Part shown: positions 36,872 through 45,053 of the stretch, piece after piece | How positions within the stretch are numbered: the stretch's first letter is position 1 | Layout of the letters: each line of letters starts with the position of its first letter | From: an uncultured Collinsella sp. | GTDB lineage: Bacteria; Actinomycetota; Coriobacteriia; Coriobacteriales; Coriobacteriaceae | Assembly: GCA_900541695.1 (NCBI GenBank) | Contig: UQKL01000011.1 | Span: 16,896-80,895, forward strand | Direction: 5' to 3' | Length of the DNA stretch: 64,000 nucleotides | Position numbers and translations under genes: made by a program | Notes under the pieces: generated by a model | What the model was told of the DNA's origin: nothing | What the model saw: the letters and a program-made list of their open reading frames with translations, nothing else | The model's database searches: none

Positions 36872-38335
36872 ATGACGAAGACCAAGGCACAGCAGATTAT
36901 GGCGGCGACCGAGACTCGCGCGGCTGACGATGTCACCGCAGCCATCCAAGATATCGCCGCCGAGTTTGAACCCTACATCATTAAGCAGCGCCGGCACTTC
37001 CATAAGCACCCGGAGCTGAGCCTCGCCGAAGAGCGCACGACCTCCGACATCGCCAACCAGCTCGACGCCATGAATATCCCCTACGAGCGCCCCCTTAAGA
37101 CGGGCCTGGTGGCGACCCTTCGCGGCACCGCACCCGACGCCTATCGCGAGGACGGCACGCCGCGCCGCCGCATACTGCTGCGCGCGGATATTGACGCCCT
37201 GCCCGTCACCGAGCAGACCGGCGAGGAATTCGCCAGTGTCAACGAGGGCTGCATGCACGCCTGCGGCCACGACTGCCACATCGCCATGATGCTCGGCACG
37301 CTGCAGATCCTGCGCCATATGACCGACGACATCCACGGCGAGGTCCGCATCGTCTTCCAGCCCAGTGAGGAAAACGGCCAGGGCGCCAAACTCATGATCG
37401 GCACGGGTGTGCTCGACGGCGTCGACGGCGCCTACGCCGCGCACATCTGGAGCGAGGTCGACGCCGGCACCGTAAGCTGCGAGCCCGGCCCGCGCATGGC
37501 CAATACCGACTGGTTCCGCATCGATGTCCGCGGCACCTCGTGCCACGGCGCCATGCCCCAGCGCGGCCACGACGCCGTCATGGTTGCCGCCGAGATCGTC
37601 AACGCCCTGCAGACCATCGTCTCGCGCGAGATCAGCCCCTATGAGCCGGCCGTCATCACCGTCGGCGAGCTGCACGGCGGCACCGCGCGCAACGTTATCG
37701 CCGGCACGGCCTACCTCGCCGGCACGGTGCGCACCTACGGCGATTCAACCCACGAGGAAATGCCGGAGCTTATGCGCCGCATCGTGGAGCATACTGCAGC
37801 CGCCTTGGGCGCCGAGGCAGAGCTCACCGATTACACCATCGCCAACTACAAGGTCGAAAACGACGCGGCCTCGAGCGAGCGCTGCCGTCAGGCCGTAATT
37901 AAGTGTCTGGGTCCCGCCGGCCAAGGCCATTATCGCGGCACACTTTCGGGCGAGGATTTTTCGGAGTACCTGCGCCGCGTGCCGGGCGTGCTCGCCTTTG
38001 TAGGTACGCGTAACCCCAAGATTGGCGCCACGTACGCCCAGCATTCCTGCTTTTACAAGATCGACGAGACCGTGCTGGCAAAGGGCTCCATGGTGGCCGC
38101 CCAGTATGCTATCGACTTTTTGGCCGAGCCCACGCAAGAGGAGCTCGACGGCCCCGCGATCACTGCGGTCGCCGAAACCAACCCCGATCTGGCCGCCAAG
38201 TTGCGCTCTGCCAAGGCGACGACCGCCGAGGCTCGTGACGCCATCCACGACGCCCGCACGGCTCGCCATGCCGCAATCAAGGGCATCCACGAAGCCCGCG
38301 CCGCCGCTCGCCGCGAGGAGAAACACGACGAGTAG
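36872..38335 (+). CDS. M20 family metallopeptidase/amidohydrolase (IAL-like)
   Basis: The 487 residues carry the M20D motifs RRHFHKHPELS, HACGHDCHIAM, FQPSEENGQGAKLMI and SGEDFSEYL. Family members deacylate N-acyl amino acids or aminobenzoyl-glutamate. The last 65 residues are an unusual Ala/Arg/His/Lys-rich helical tail absent from typical members. The ATG follows AAGGAGC by ten bases; the open frame before it is antisense to the amidohydrolase. Confidence 0.87.
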   Translation: MTKTKAQQIMAATETRAADDVTAAIQDIAAEFEPYIIKQRRHFHKHPELSLAEERTTSDIANQLDAMNIPYERPLKTGLVATLRGTAPDAYREDGTPRRRILLRADIDALPVTEQTGEEFASVNEGCMHACGHDCHIAMMLGTLQILRHMTDDIHGEVRIVFQPSEENGQGAKLMIGTGVLDGVDGAYAAHIWSEVDAGTVSCEPGPRMANTDWFRIDVRGTSCHGAMPQRGHDAVMVAAEIVNALQTIVSREISPYEPAVITVGELHGGTARNVIAGTAYLAGTVRTYGDSTHEEMPELMRRIVEHTAAALGAEAELTDYTIANYKVENDAASSERCRQAVIKCLGPAGQGHYRGTLSGEDFSEYLRRVPGVLAFVGTRNPKIGATYAQHSCFYKIDETVLAKGSMVAAQYAIDFLAEPTQEELDGPAITAVAETNPDLAAKLRSAKATTAEARDAIHDARTARHAAIKGIHEARAAARREEKHDE

Positions 38336-38370
38336 TCGTCACACCCATCCATAACAGCCTGGCTAAAGCA

Positions 38371-38408
38371 AAGCGGGGGCGGACGCGTCGAAACGTCCGC
38401 CCCCGCTT
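38371..38408 (+). terminator. Terminator-like hairpin after the M20 gene
   Basis: AAGCGGGGGCGGACG and CGTCCGCCCCCGCTT form a perfect 15-bp stem without a long T run. It lies between convergent genes. Confidence 0.7.
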
Positions 38409-38440
38409 ATGTGTCGACCGCTTTTCTAGCGCGTCCTCCG

Positions 38441-38917
38441 TCACGACAGGAAAGAGCGAAGGATGGTGAGCCAGCGTGGGGGTTCGAGGTGGATGATGTC
38501 GTCGGGGACTCCGGCGGGCGCATGGCCGCCAAAGAGTAAGCCGGCATCTACCGGATTGATGAGGCGCACGATCCATACGGCGATGACCAGCATGCACAAC
38601 ACGGTGACTGCAATGTCGACACCACGCTTTAGCTTGCTCGATGCCACCTCCTCGCGCACGAACGCGAGCACAAACGCAATCGGCACCACCCAAAACAGCG
38701 GATGGTAGGCAAAGGCCGCCGCAAAATCGAGACGCAGCGCCGCCAGCCACGCCCTCGTCATGCCGCATCCCGGACAAGGAGCGCCCGTCATCATTCGAAA
38801 AATGCAGCCGATATCGAGCAGGTAGAGCGCGAGCCAGGCGACAAAGAGCGCGCCGGTGCAAAAAAGGGCGCGGCGAAGGAGCTCTGCCGTGCCCCTATGT
38901 CCCTGGGAGCTGTTCAC
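38441..38917 (-). CDS. DUF2752 membrane protein
   Basis: The 158-residue protein has the hallmark PCPGCGMTRAWLAAL, a CxxCGxTR motif, and about three to four hydrophobic segments. Function is unknown. The start was placed at the GTG at 38915-38917, after AAGGG and 14 bases beyond the previous stop; an ATG at 38977 would overlap the upstream gene. Coupling with the two upstream zinc-ribbon proteins is plausible. Confidence 0.75.
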   Translation of the reverse strand: MNSSQGHRGTAELLRRALFCTGALFVAWLALYLLDIGCIFRMMTGAPCPGCGMTRAWLAALRLDFAAAFAYHPLFWVVPIAFVLAFVREEVASSKLKRGVDIAVTVLCMLVIAVWIVRLINPVDAGLLFGGHAPAGVPDDIIHLEPPRWLTILRSFLS

Positions 38918-38930
38918 GCCGCCCTTATTG

Positions 38931-39539
38931 TTAGGCACGAGCGCCAAGGCGAGTGTTGTAAGCCGTTGCCATGGCATTGGTATTATTGATGATGATATTC
39001 ATAGCGAAGATGGGACCAAGGCCGCACAGGAGCGCGCCGAAGATCTGCCACAGAAGAACGGTGGTGCCGTTTTCCTGGAACACCAGGCCGTAGCGAGGAG
39101 CGTTGGCCTGCAGGCGGTTGCCAATCTTGTAATACCAGTAGTACGCGTAGAAGCCGCAGGTCACAAACGATAGAAGGATGAATTCCGCCAGACCCGGCGT
39201 GTAATCGCCGTCATCCTGACACAACGTGTTGACGTCGCGTGCCAAGCAATACAGGAAGTAGAACGAATAGATACCGCAGGTCACAAGAGAGAGCAGCAGC
39301 CAGCCGATCAGGCTGCGGTCAGCCTTAATGGGGCCATAGCCCATCGGAGCGGATGCGGACTGTTGGGCGTATTGACCGGTGTACTGCTGCTGAGGCTGGG
39401 GCACGGGCTGAATAGCCTGGGCCGGAGCGGGCTGGGGCTGCGGGGCCGGAGCGGCAGAAGCGGCACCAACGGCGGATCCGCAAACAGGGCAGAATTTGGC
39501 ATCATCCGAAATGGGAGAACCACAAGTGGGACAGAACAT
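38931..39539 (-). CDS. Zinc-ribbon DUF4234 membrane protein
   Basis: The 202 residues begin with a zinc ribbon (MFCPTCGSPISDDAKFCPVCG), then a Pro/Gln/Ala-rich linker (25-65). A DUF4234-type membrane part with repeats of LLLSLVTCGIYSFYFLY and LLSFVTCGFYAYYWYY follows. The role is unknown. The ATG follows AAAAGGAGAGG. A palindrome shared with the large surface protein gene lies 76 bases upstream of the start. Confidence 0.8.
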   Translation of the reverse strand: MFCPTCGSPISDDAKFCPVCGSAVGAASAAPAPQPQPAPAQAIQPVPQPQQQYTGQYAQQSASAPMGYGPIKADRSLIGWLLLSLVTCGIYSFYFLYCLARDVNTLCQDDGDYTPGLAEFILLSFVTCGFYAYYWYYKIGNRLQANAPRYGLVFQENGTTVLLWQIFGALLCGLGPIFAMNIIINNTNAMATAYNTRLGARA

Positions 39540-39614
39540 GAGCCTCTCCTTTTCCTAAGGCGTCGCACGCCTTCAAACCTTACACGTCTACGTTCTCAAC
39601 AATAGCCGCGACGT

Positions 39615-39629
39615 TGTTGCGCAACATTG
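39615..39629 (-). promoter_or_regulatory. Shared palindrome upstream of the DUF4234 gene
   Basis: CAATGTTGCGCAACA on the minus strand contains the perfect 12-base palindrome TGTTGCGCAACA. The same 15 bases occur at 55830-55844, upstream of the surface protein gene. Confidence 0.55.
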
Positions 39630-39695
39630 ACCAATTTCCGAGAAATTTTGCTGCAACCGTTTTCCCAGGCATTTTCTTGCTTTCGCAGTAGAAAA

Positions 39696-39727
39696 AGGCA
39701 CCCCGGGCTCAGTTGCCCAGGGCGCCT
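39696..39727 (-). terminator. Terminator of the zinc-ribbon membrane gene
   Basis: AGGCACCCCGGGC and GCCCAGGGCGCCT form the stem, with a T run on the minus strand. It lies eight bases past the stop. Confidence 0.8.
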
Positions 39728-39734
39728 CGACCGG

Positions 39735-41024
39735 CTATTCGGTTTGATTGTTTTCGGCAGCAGGATTATCGCCCGGCTCATCCGCCGGCGTGGCAACGGC
39801 ATCCCAATCGGGCTCCGCAGGCGTCGCCTCGGACGCCGGTGCGGGAACAGGAGCAGGTGCCGGGGCAGGTGCAGGCGCGGGTGCCGGGGCAGGCGCAGCA
39901 CCAGTGGCTGCCGTGGGATTGAATCCCGCAGGAGCAGGCTTCTTCTCACCCGGGAGCACAAAAGTCAAAACGTCGTCCTTGTCCTCATCGGCCCATTCGC
40001 TTGCATAACGTGCGACCCAATAGCCAACGGCACGATGCTTGAGCATCTTGCCAAAGACCGTAAGAAATACGGTGACAAAAGCGACCAGCACCAGGAACAG
40101 CACGAGTGTGATGCCACCGCCGGCAACAATCGCCTCAATACCCGTAGGACGATAGTAGTAGCTATACATACCGACAGAGGCAACGGCGCCAAAGACGACC
40201 GTCAAGATCCATGTGACAACGTTGGCGACCAGGCCCGTCAAAAACTCGGGAAGGAACGAAGCGCAGAACAGCTTGGTCTTATTGTTCTTAAAGGCTGCCC
40301 AAACCTTATCGAGCGAAAACGCGCTCTCGACGCGACCGGTCACCGCAAAGTGCATCACGGCAATGTCGGCGAACATCTTAAAGAAGACCCCCAGGACCGC
40401 CGTGGCAATCATAGCCAGGACAAGCAGGCCAAGCGAGCCAAACAGCGCAGCCTCGAGCGCATAAGAGCCGTAATAAGAATACGAGCCCGCGGCGCCAATT
40501 ACCACGCCCTCCACCAGCGAAAGCACTACACCGATAATGGGAATGGCAGCGATAACCTCGAGCACGACCGAAATAACGCTCGAAAAGATTCCGAGACCAA
40601 ACGACGTGGAACGCATCAACGGACGACCCATGCCGTCATCGATCTTAAGCGACAGGTCGCGACCCCACTCGATGCCAAAGCCCGAACCGCACACGCTCGC
40701 CACGTAGGCAGCCAAAAAGCCGATGGCAGCCGCAATACCGCCGATAACGGGGATGAACAGCACGAGTACCGACACGACACAGATAAGCGCCGGCAAAAAG
40801 GCAATCTGGCACACGCGCTGCAGCACGCCCGGAGTCTTGGTCATATCCTCAAACGCCTGAGCCGTGCAGCCCTTGGACGCGTTCGCGACAGGTTGAGGAA
40901 CAAACTGCTGAGGCTGAGGCTGACCCTGAGGGGTGGAAGCTGCAGCACCGGCATTGGGGGCACCACACACGCCGCAGAACTTGTCGTTATCGCCCATGGG
41001 GGCGCCACACTGCGAACAGAACAT
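39735..41024 (-). CDS. Zinc-ribbon DUF4013-like multi-pass membrane protein
   Basis: The 429 residues begin MFCSQCGAPMGDNDKFCGVCGAPN, a double-CxxC zinc ribbon. A Pro/Gln-rich stretch follows, then about six to seven long hydrophobic segments, then a tail made of alternating Pro-Ala (about 20 residues) and acidic residues. The layout resembles DUF4013 proteins; no function is known. The start at 41022-41024 follows GAAGGG at usable distance. It is similar in plan to the next gene downstream. Confidence 0.65.
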   Translation of the reverse strand: MFCSQCGAPMGDNDKFCGVCGAPNAGAAASTPQGQPQPQQFVPQPVANASKGCTAQAFEDMTKTPGVLQRVCQIAFLPALICVVSVLVLFIPVIGGIAAAIGFLAAYVASVCGSGFGIEWGRDLSLKIDDGMGRPLMRSTSFGLGIFSSVISVVLEVIAAIPIIGVVLSLVEGVVIGAAGSYSYYGSYALEAALFGSLGLLVLAMIATAVLGVFFKMFADIAVMHFAVTGRVESAFSLDKVWAAFKNNKTKLFCASFLPEFLTGLVANVVTWILTVVFGAVASVGMYSYYYRPTGIEAIVAGGGITLVLFLVLVAFVTVFLTVFGKMLKHRAVGYWVARYASEWADEDKDDVLTFVLPGEKKPAPAGFNPTAATGAAPAPAPAPAPAPAPAPVPAPASEATPAEPDWDAVATPADEPGDNPAAENNQTE

Positions 41025-41174
41025 CGAAATCATCCCTTCGTATCTAGAGCGAATCACCTGGATCGCAAACGATGTCTTTGGCATCATTATCACCCAATGT
41101 GAGGACAAATACTCTTAGATGACGTATTTGCAACGCGCGAGGCGCTTTTCGATTGTTTGACGAGTGTGTCCGCG

Positions 41175-42197
41175 CTAGTTCGTGCCGCGGAAACCCTTGC
41201 CGACGATCTCGGAGCTGTCGACGATCGTGATAAAGGCACCAGGATCGACCTCGCGCGCATAACGGCGCAGCTGCACGGCCTCGCGACGGCTCAGCACGCT
41301 CATGATCACCGTCACGCACTTGCCCGAGAAGGCGCCGTAGCCGCGGCTGATGGTCGCCGTGCGGTTGAGATGCTTGACGATAAACTCCTCGACCTTAAGG
41401 GGCTCGGAACAAATGATCGTGCAGACCTTACGAAGATGAATGCTCTCGATGGCCTTGTCGACCACAAGCGTCTTGGCAAACAGGCCGAGCACGCAATACA
41501 GACCGATACGCGGACCATACAAAAAGGCCGCGATGGTCACAATGCCGATATCGACCAGCAACAGCGCGCGGCCAATCTCGAGTGTGGTACGGCGTTTGAG
41601 GATCATAGCGAGGATGTCCGTGCCGCCCGTCGAGGCGCCGATATCAAAAACGATGGCGCTGCCGAGCGCCGGCAGAATCACGGCAAAGCACAGGTCGAGC
41701 CACATATCGCCCGTCATCGAGACATCGGTCGGAATAAAAAGCTCAAACAGCGAAACATAGGCGGACAGCGCAAACGAGGCGAAGACGCTCCACAGGATTG
41801 CCTTGCGCTCCAAAAAGATAAAGCCCAAGACGACGAGAACCGCGTTGATAATCCACATAAAGACGCCGACGGGCAGGGTCGGGAACAGCGTGGACAGAAT
41901 GACCGACACGCCCGAGGTGCCGCCAAAAGCAAAGTGATTAGGGGTTTTAAACGCAACGATGGCAAAAGCCGTAAGAATCAGACCTAGATTGAGCTCGGCG
42001 AAAAAGCGCGGGAAGCCTGGCTCCTGGCTGCGCTTTTGGCCGGCACGCTCGCCGCGCTCGATATCGGTGCGATCGACCACGCGCTCCATCGGCACCACGG
42101 GAGGACGATGTAGCTCCTCGGCAGCTCGCGATGCCGCCTCTGCCGCGGCGGCCTCAATCGCCCATGCCTTGCTTTCTGTTTCGCGCTCGTCAGCCAT
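41175..42197 (-). CDS. YitT family membrane protein (DUF161/DUF2179)
   Basis: The 340 residues have an Ala/Glu-rich N-terminal extension of about 60 residues not usual in the family, then five to six hydrophobic segments with the FKTPNHFAFGGTSGVSVIL and GASTGGTDILAMIL motifs. A C-terminal soluble DUF2179 domain (ATISRGYGAFSG) closes it. The family is widespread in Gram-positives and of unknown function. The ATG follows GAGGGG. Confidence 0.85.
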   Translation of the reverse strand: MADERETESKAWAIEAAAAEAASRAAEELHRPPVVPMERVVDRTDIERGERAGQKRSQEPGFPRFFAELNLGLILTAFAIVAFKTPNHFAFGGTSGVSVILSTLFPTLPVGVFMWIINAVLVVLGFIFLERKAILWSVFASFALSAYVSLFELFIPTDVSMTGDMWLDLCFAVILPALGSAIVFDIGASTGGTDILAMILKRRTTLEIGRALLLVDIGIVTIAAFLYGPRIGLYCVLGLFAKTLVVDKAIESIHLRKVCTIICSEPLKVEEFIVKHLNRTATISRGYGAFSGKCVTVIMSVLSRREAVQLRRYAREVDPGAFITIVDSSEIVGKGFRGTN

Positions 42198-42313
42198 TAC
42201 GGCAACCCCTCGTTAACAATTTGGAAACAATGCGCCCATTAGGGTAACGCGGAACGTGACGATTGCAACCCCTAGTTAGACGAGCGGTATGCCTACATCG
42301 GGGGCATACAAAT

Positions 42314-42351
42314 AACGGCCGGCCGCACATACATCCGTGCGACCGGCCGTT
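42314..42351 (-). terminator. Terminator-like hairpin after asp23
   Basis: AACGGCCGGCCGCAC pairs with GTGCGACCGGCCGTT with one mismatch, followed on the minus strand by TTATTTG. The hairpin repeat at 42370-42406 lies between it and the asp23 stop. Confidence 0.7.
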
Positions 42352-42369
42352 TGACGTTTTCGCAGATAA

Positions 42370-42406
42370 AACCTGCCAAAATAAACCTGTCCCTTTTTGG
42401 CAGGTT
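42370..42406 (-). repeat. Stop-codon hairpin repeat, AACCTGCCAAAA family, copy 2
   Basis: This is the same hairpin as at 15385-15421, including the shared flank GACGTTTTC-CAGATAA. The segment 42392-42407 is repeated in tandem at 42408-42423 with one change, and the second unit supplies the TAA of asp23. Confidence 0.8.
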
Positions 42407-42420
42407 ACCTTTTTGGTAGG

Positions 42421-42942
42421 TTACTCGTGCTGGTTGGTGCGGTGCTCGTACTCCTCGGGGGTGATGACATCCTCGATGCGCAGGTTGACGCCTGCCACCT
42501 CAAGGCCGGTCATCGCAGCCAGACGCTCGGTCACGCGCGCCTTAACGTCGTCGAAAATCGCGGGCGCATAGGCGCCGTACTCGATAATGACGGAAATGTT
42601 AACGACCACGCGGTTGTCATCGGTGACCTCGACTGTCACGCCCTTGGTCAGATTCTCGGCACCAAACTGCTCCTGCACAAAGTGCATGAGGTTGCCCTTC
42701 ATGCCCAGGACGTGCGGTACCTCGCGGGTGGCCATGGCGACGATCTTCTCGATCACACCGTTGGAATAGGTCAGCGAGTCCTCGGACTCGTCCGCTTCCC
42801 CATCATCCTCGTCCGCATCGTCGGCGGGTTCGGCCTCGACGAGCGCCTCGTCCTCGAGCGTTACGTCCTCGGCCTCGGCGGTGACGGTCTCGTCTACCTC
42901 GAGCTCGGTATCGGCCACATCGACCTTCGTGTTAAAAGCCAT
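42421..42942 (-). CDS. asp23: Asp23/Gls24 family envelope stress protein
   Basis: Asp23 proteins bind the membrane anchor AmaP and respond to cell-envelope stress. The 173 residues have an acidic N-terminal tail of about 55 residues. The Asp23 domain follows (YSNGVIEKIVAMATREVPHV, VTVEVTDDNRVVVNISVIIEYG, VNLRIEDV). It lies last in the order amaP-DUF2273-asp23, as in other Gram-positives. Confidence 0.9.
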   Translation of the reverse strand: MAFNTKVDVADTELEVDETVTAEAEDVTLEDEALVEAEPADDADEDDGEADESEDSLTYSNGVIEKIVAMATREVPHVLGMKGNLMHFVQEQFGAENLTKGVTVEVTDDNRVVVNISVIIEYGAYAPAIFDDVKARVTERLAAMTGLEVAGVNLRIEDVITPEEYEHRTNQHE

Positions 42943-42986
42943 GGTTCCTCCTTATGCCCACCGCACACGCGGCGGTCGAATACATG

Positions 42987-43364
42987 CTAGCGGCCGCTAA
43001 ACAGACGGCCGAAGAAGTTGACGATCCCGTTCTCGCCGTCGCGGATCTGGCCAATCACGGCGCCGATCAGCACAAAGAAAGCGATGACGAGCGTATCCCA
43101 CAGGCCGAGCGTGAGCACCAGCACGGCGAGCACAAAACCAGCGACGGCTCCAAGCGTGGTGTTGGGATGACGGACGGCATAGCTCCAGATGGCTGCCCCC
43201 GTACCCTTGATGAGACCCATGGCCTCATCAAAATCATCGGCGACCGCGTCATGTGACTCGGTACCCTCTACCTTGGGATCGACGACCTCGCCTGCCGGCG
43301 CGGCGCTCTGATCGATAGTCAGGCGCGGCGTGCGGGCGGTCTTGTCTTGATTGGTATCACTCAC
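42987..43364 (-). CDS. DUF2273 small membrane protein of the Asp23 cluster
   Basis: The 125-residue protein has two adjacent hydrophobic segments (TLGAVAGFVLAVLVLTLGLW and TLVIAFFVLIGAVIGQI), as in DUF2273. The start is GTG at 43362-43364 (GGAGG upstream); it overlaps the amaP stop by eight bases. The role is unknown, though it is almost always encoded between amaP and asp23. Confidence 0.8.
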   Translation of the reverse strand: MSDTNQDKTARTPRLTIDQSAAPAGEVVDPKVEGTESHDAVADDFDEAMGLIKGTGAAIWSYAVRHPNTTLGAVAGFVLAVLVLTLGLWDTLVIAFFVLIGAVIGQIRDGENGIVNFFGRLFSGR

Positions 43365-43902
43365 CGGAAACCTCCACGGTCTGGACGGTAGTCTTGGACG
43401 GCAAAAAACGAACGCGCGCAGTCGTGCCCGGCGTGCCGAGCATAGTGTCGCAGGCCTCCTCGATACGTTGCTGCATCGCGGCTGCAAGGGAGGCCACGTC
43501 CCGGTCGTCGAGCGCGATGGCGTCAACCTTAAAACGGACGTGCGATTCGTCGGAGCCCTGCACGCGCGCCTCGACATGCTCGATCATCACTCGGTCGTCG
43601 CGCTCTGCCGCGGTGCGGGCACACGAGGAGAGGGCAGCGAGCGTGACCTCGATATTGCGCTCCCCCGCCGGATGCACGCAGGACGGCTCGCGACGAGCAA
43701 ACATCAGGCGGAAGAAACCCACGAGCACGCCGAGCGCCACGACACCGCCGCACGCCGTAACAACGATGCGAGGCAGCGGATCGCGCATCAGCAGCATAAA
43801 GCGATAGGTATATGGCCCCCAAAACTGGCAGACTAACGTACCCAGCGCCACGACGGCGGAGGCAAGATACACGATCGCCAGGGCTCGTTTGAGCACGCGC
43901 AT
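43357..43902 (-). CDS. amaP: Alkaline shock response membrane anchor protein AmaP
   Basis: AmaP tethers Asp23 to the membrane. The 181 residues have two N-terminal membrane segments (about 5-28 and 45-67), then a soluble domain with VRFKVDAIALDDRDV. The start follows AAGGGAG. It heads the three-gene cluster and overlaps the DUF2273 gene. Confidence 0.82.
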   Translation of the reverse strand: MRVLKRALAIVYLASAVVALGTLVCQFWGPYTYRFMLLMRDPLPRIVVTACGGVVALGVLVGFFRLMFARREPSCVHPAGERNIEVTLAALSSCARTAAERDDRVMIEHVEARVQGSDESHVRFKVDAIALDDRDVASLAAAMQQRIEEACDTMLGTPGTTARVRFLPSKTTVQTVEVSGE

Positions 43903-43961
43903 GCAGCGCTCCCTTCAAATCTCGATCCACAGAATGCAAAACGATTCGCATCATTATAAAA

Positions 43962-43999
43962 GAGCCGGGTCCGGTGCCTCATGCACGCGGATCCGGCTC
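43962..43999 (-). terminator. Terminator of yebC
   Basis: GAGCCGGGTCCG and CGGATCCGGCTC form the stem, followed on the minus strand by TTTTATAA. It is 70 bases past the stop. Confidence 0.8.
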
Positions 44000-44068
44000 A
44001 TCTATTCCACGAGGCTTGCATGCTCGCTTCATTATGCCCAGATATGCACGGCTCAATCCGTGCGGGCG

Positions 44069-44875
44069 CTACTCCTCCTCGAGGGCAGCGATGACCTCGT
44101 CGGTCATGTCCATGGTGCTGTAGACGTCCTGGACGTCGTCGAGCTCCTCAAGACGGTCGATGAGGCGCTGAACCTTCTTGGCGTCGGCACCGGAGACCTC
44201 GGTCGGAGTGGTCGGGACCATGGTGGTCTCGGAGCCCTTGACCTGGACGCCCTGCTCCTCGAGTGCCTTGGAGACAGCCATGACGTCGTTGGCAGCGGTC
44301 CAGACGATCCACTCCTCGCCGGCGTCCTCGTAGTCCTCACCACCGGCCTCGGCGATCGCCATCATGAACTCATCCTCGTCACCGGCAGCACCGTTGGCGA
44401 TCATGGTCTCCTTCTTGGCGTTCTCGTCCAGGATCTCCTTGGCGACGACGATCTGGCCCTTGCGCTCAAACTGGAAGGCGACGGAGCCCGAGGTGCCCAG
44501 GTTGCCACCAGCGTGGGAGAAGGCGGAACGGACGTCGGCGGCAGTGCGGTTGCGGTTGTCGGTCAGGCAGTCGACGTAGACGGCAACACCGGCGGGACCG
44601 TAGCCCTCGTACACGATGTTCTCGTAGACGGCGGCGTCGGCACCCGAACCAAAGGCCTTATCAATAGCGGACTTGATCTTGTCCTTAGGCATGGACTGAG
44701 CCTTAGCCTTGGCAACGGCAGCGGCAAGGCTGGCGTTGTTCTCGGGCAGCGGGTCGCCGCCGAGACGGGCAGCAACGGTGATGTTGCGGCTGAGCTTGGA
44801 GAAGAGGGCGGAACGCTTGGCGTCCTGCGCGCCCTTACGATGCTTGGTTGTGGCCCACTTAGAGTGTCCGGACAT
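44069..44875 (-). CDS. yebC: YebC/PmpR family transcriptional regulator
   Basis: The 268 residues begin MSGHSKWATTKHRKGAQDAKR, the family hallmark. The middle has YEGYGPAGVAVYVDCLTDNRNRT. Recent work on this family links it to translation of difficult peptide stretches as well as transcription. An acidic insertion (GAAGDEDEF) lengthens it slightly beyond the usual 240-250. The ATG follows AGGAGACA. Confidence 0.93.
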   Translation of the reverse strand: MSGHSKWATTKHRKGAQDAKRSALFSKLSRNITVAARLGGDPLPENNASLAAAVAKAKAQSMPKDKIKSAIDKAFGSGADAAVYENIVYEGYGPAGVAVYVDCLTDNRNRTAADVRSAFSHAGGNLGTSGSVAFQFERKGQIVVAKEILDENAKKETMIANGAAGDEDEFMMAIAEAGGEDYEDAGEEWIVWTAANDVMAVSKALEEQGVQVKGSETTMVPTTPTEVSGADAKKVQRLIDRLEELDDVQDVYSTMDMTDEVIAALEEE

Positions 44876-45000
44876 ACGTGTCTCCTATCGGTTTCGACCT
44901 AAAGCCCAGCGCGAATGCTCGGGCAATATAAACAAACGTCGTTATGATATACCTACCGGCCTGCAAGATAAACCCCAAAATGAAGGCGTCGTGATGATGC

Positions 45001-45021
45001 AGCCCCTTGGTGCAAGGGGCT
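45001..45021 (-). repeat. Short hairpin next to the TTGGTGCAA repeat
   Basis: AGCCCCTT-GGTGC-AAGGGGCT is a perfect 8-bp stem adjoining the repeat hairpin at 45021-45051. Together they may act as the terminator of the DUF6020-like gene. Confidence 0.5.
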
Positions 45022-45051
45022 GGTGCAAAGTTACCTGACCCCAATGCACCA
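45021..45051 (-). repeat. Stop-codon hairpin repeat, TTGGTGCAA family, copy 2
   Basis: TGGTGCA and TGCACCA form the stem. On the minus strand the loop reads TTGGGGTCAGGTAACTT, like the copy at 7730-7762. It begins two bases after the stop codon. Confidence 0.7.
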
Positions 45052-45053
45052 AG

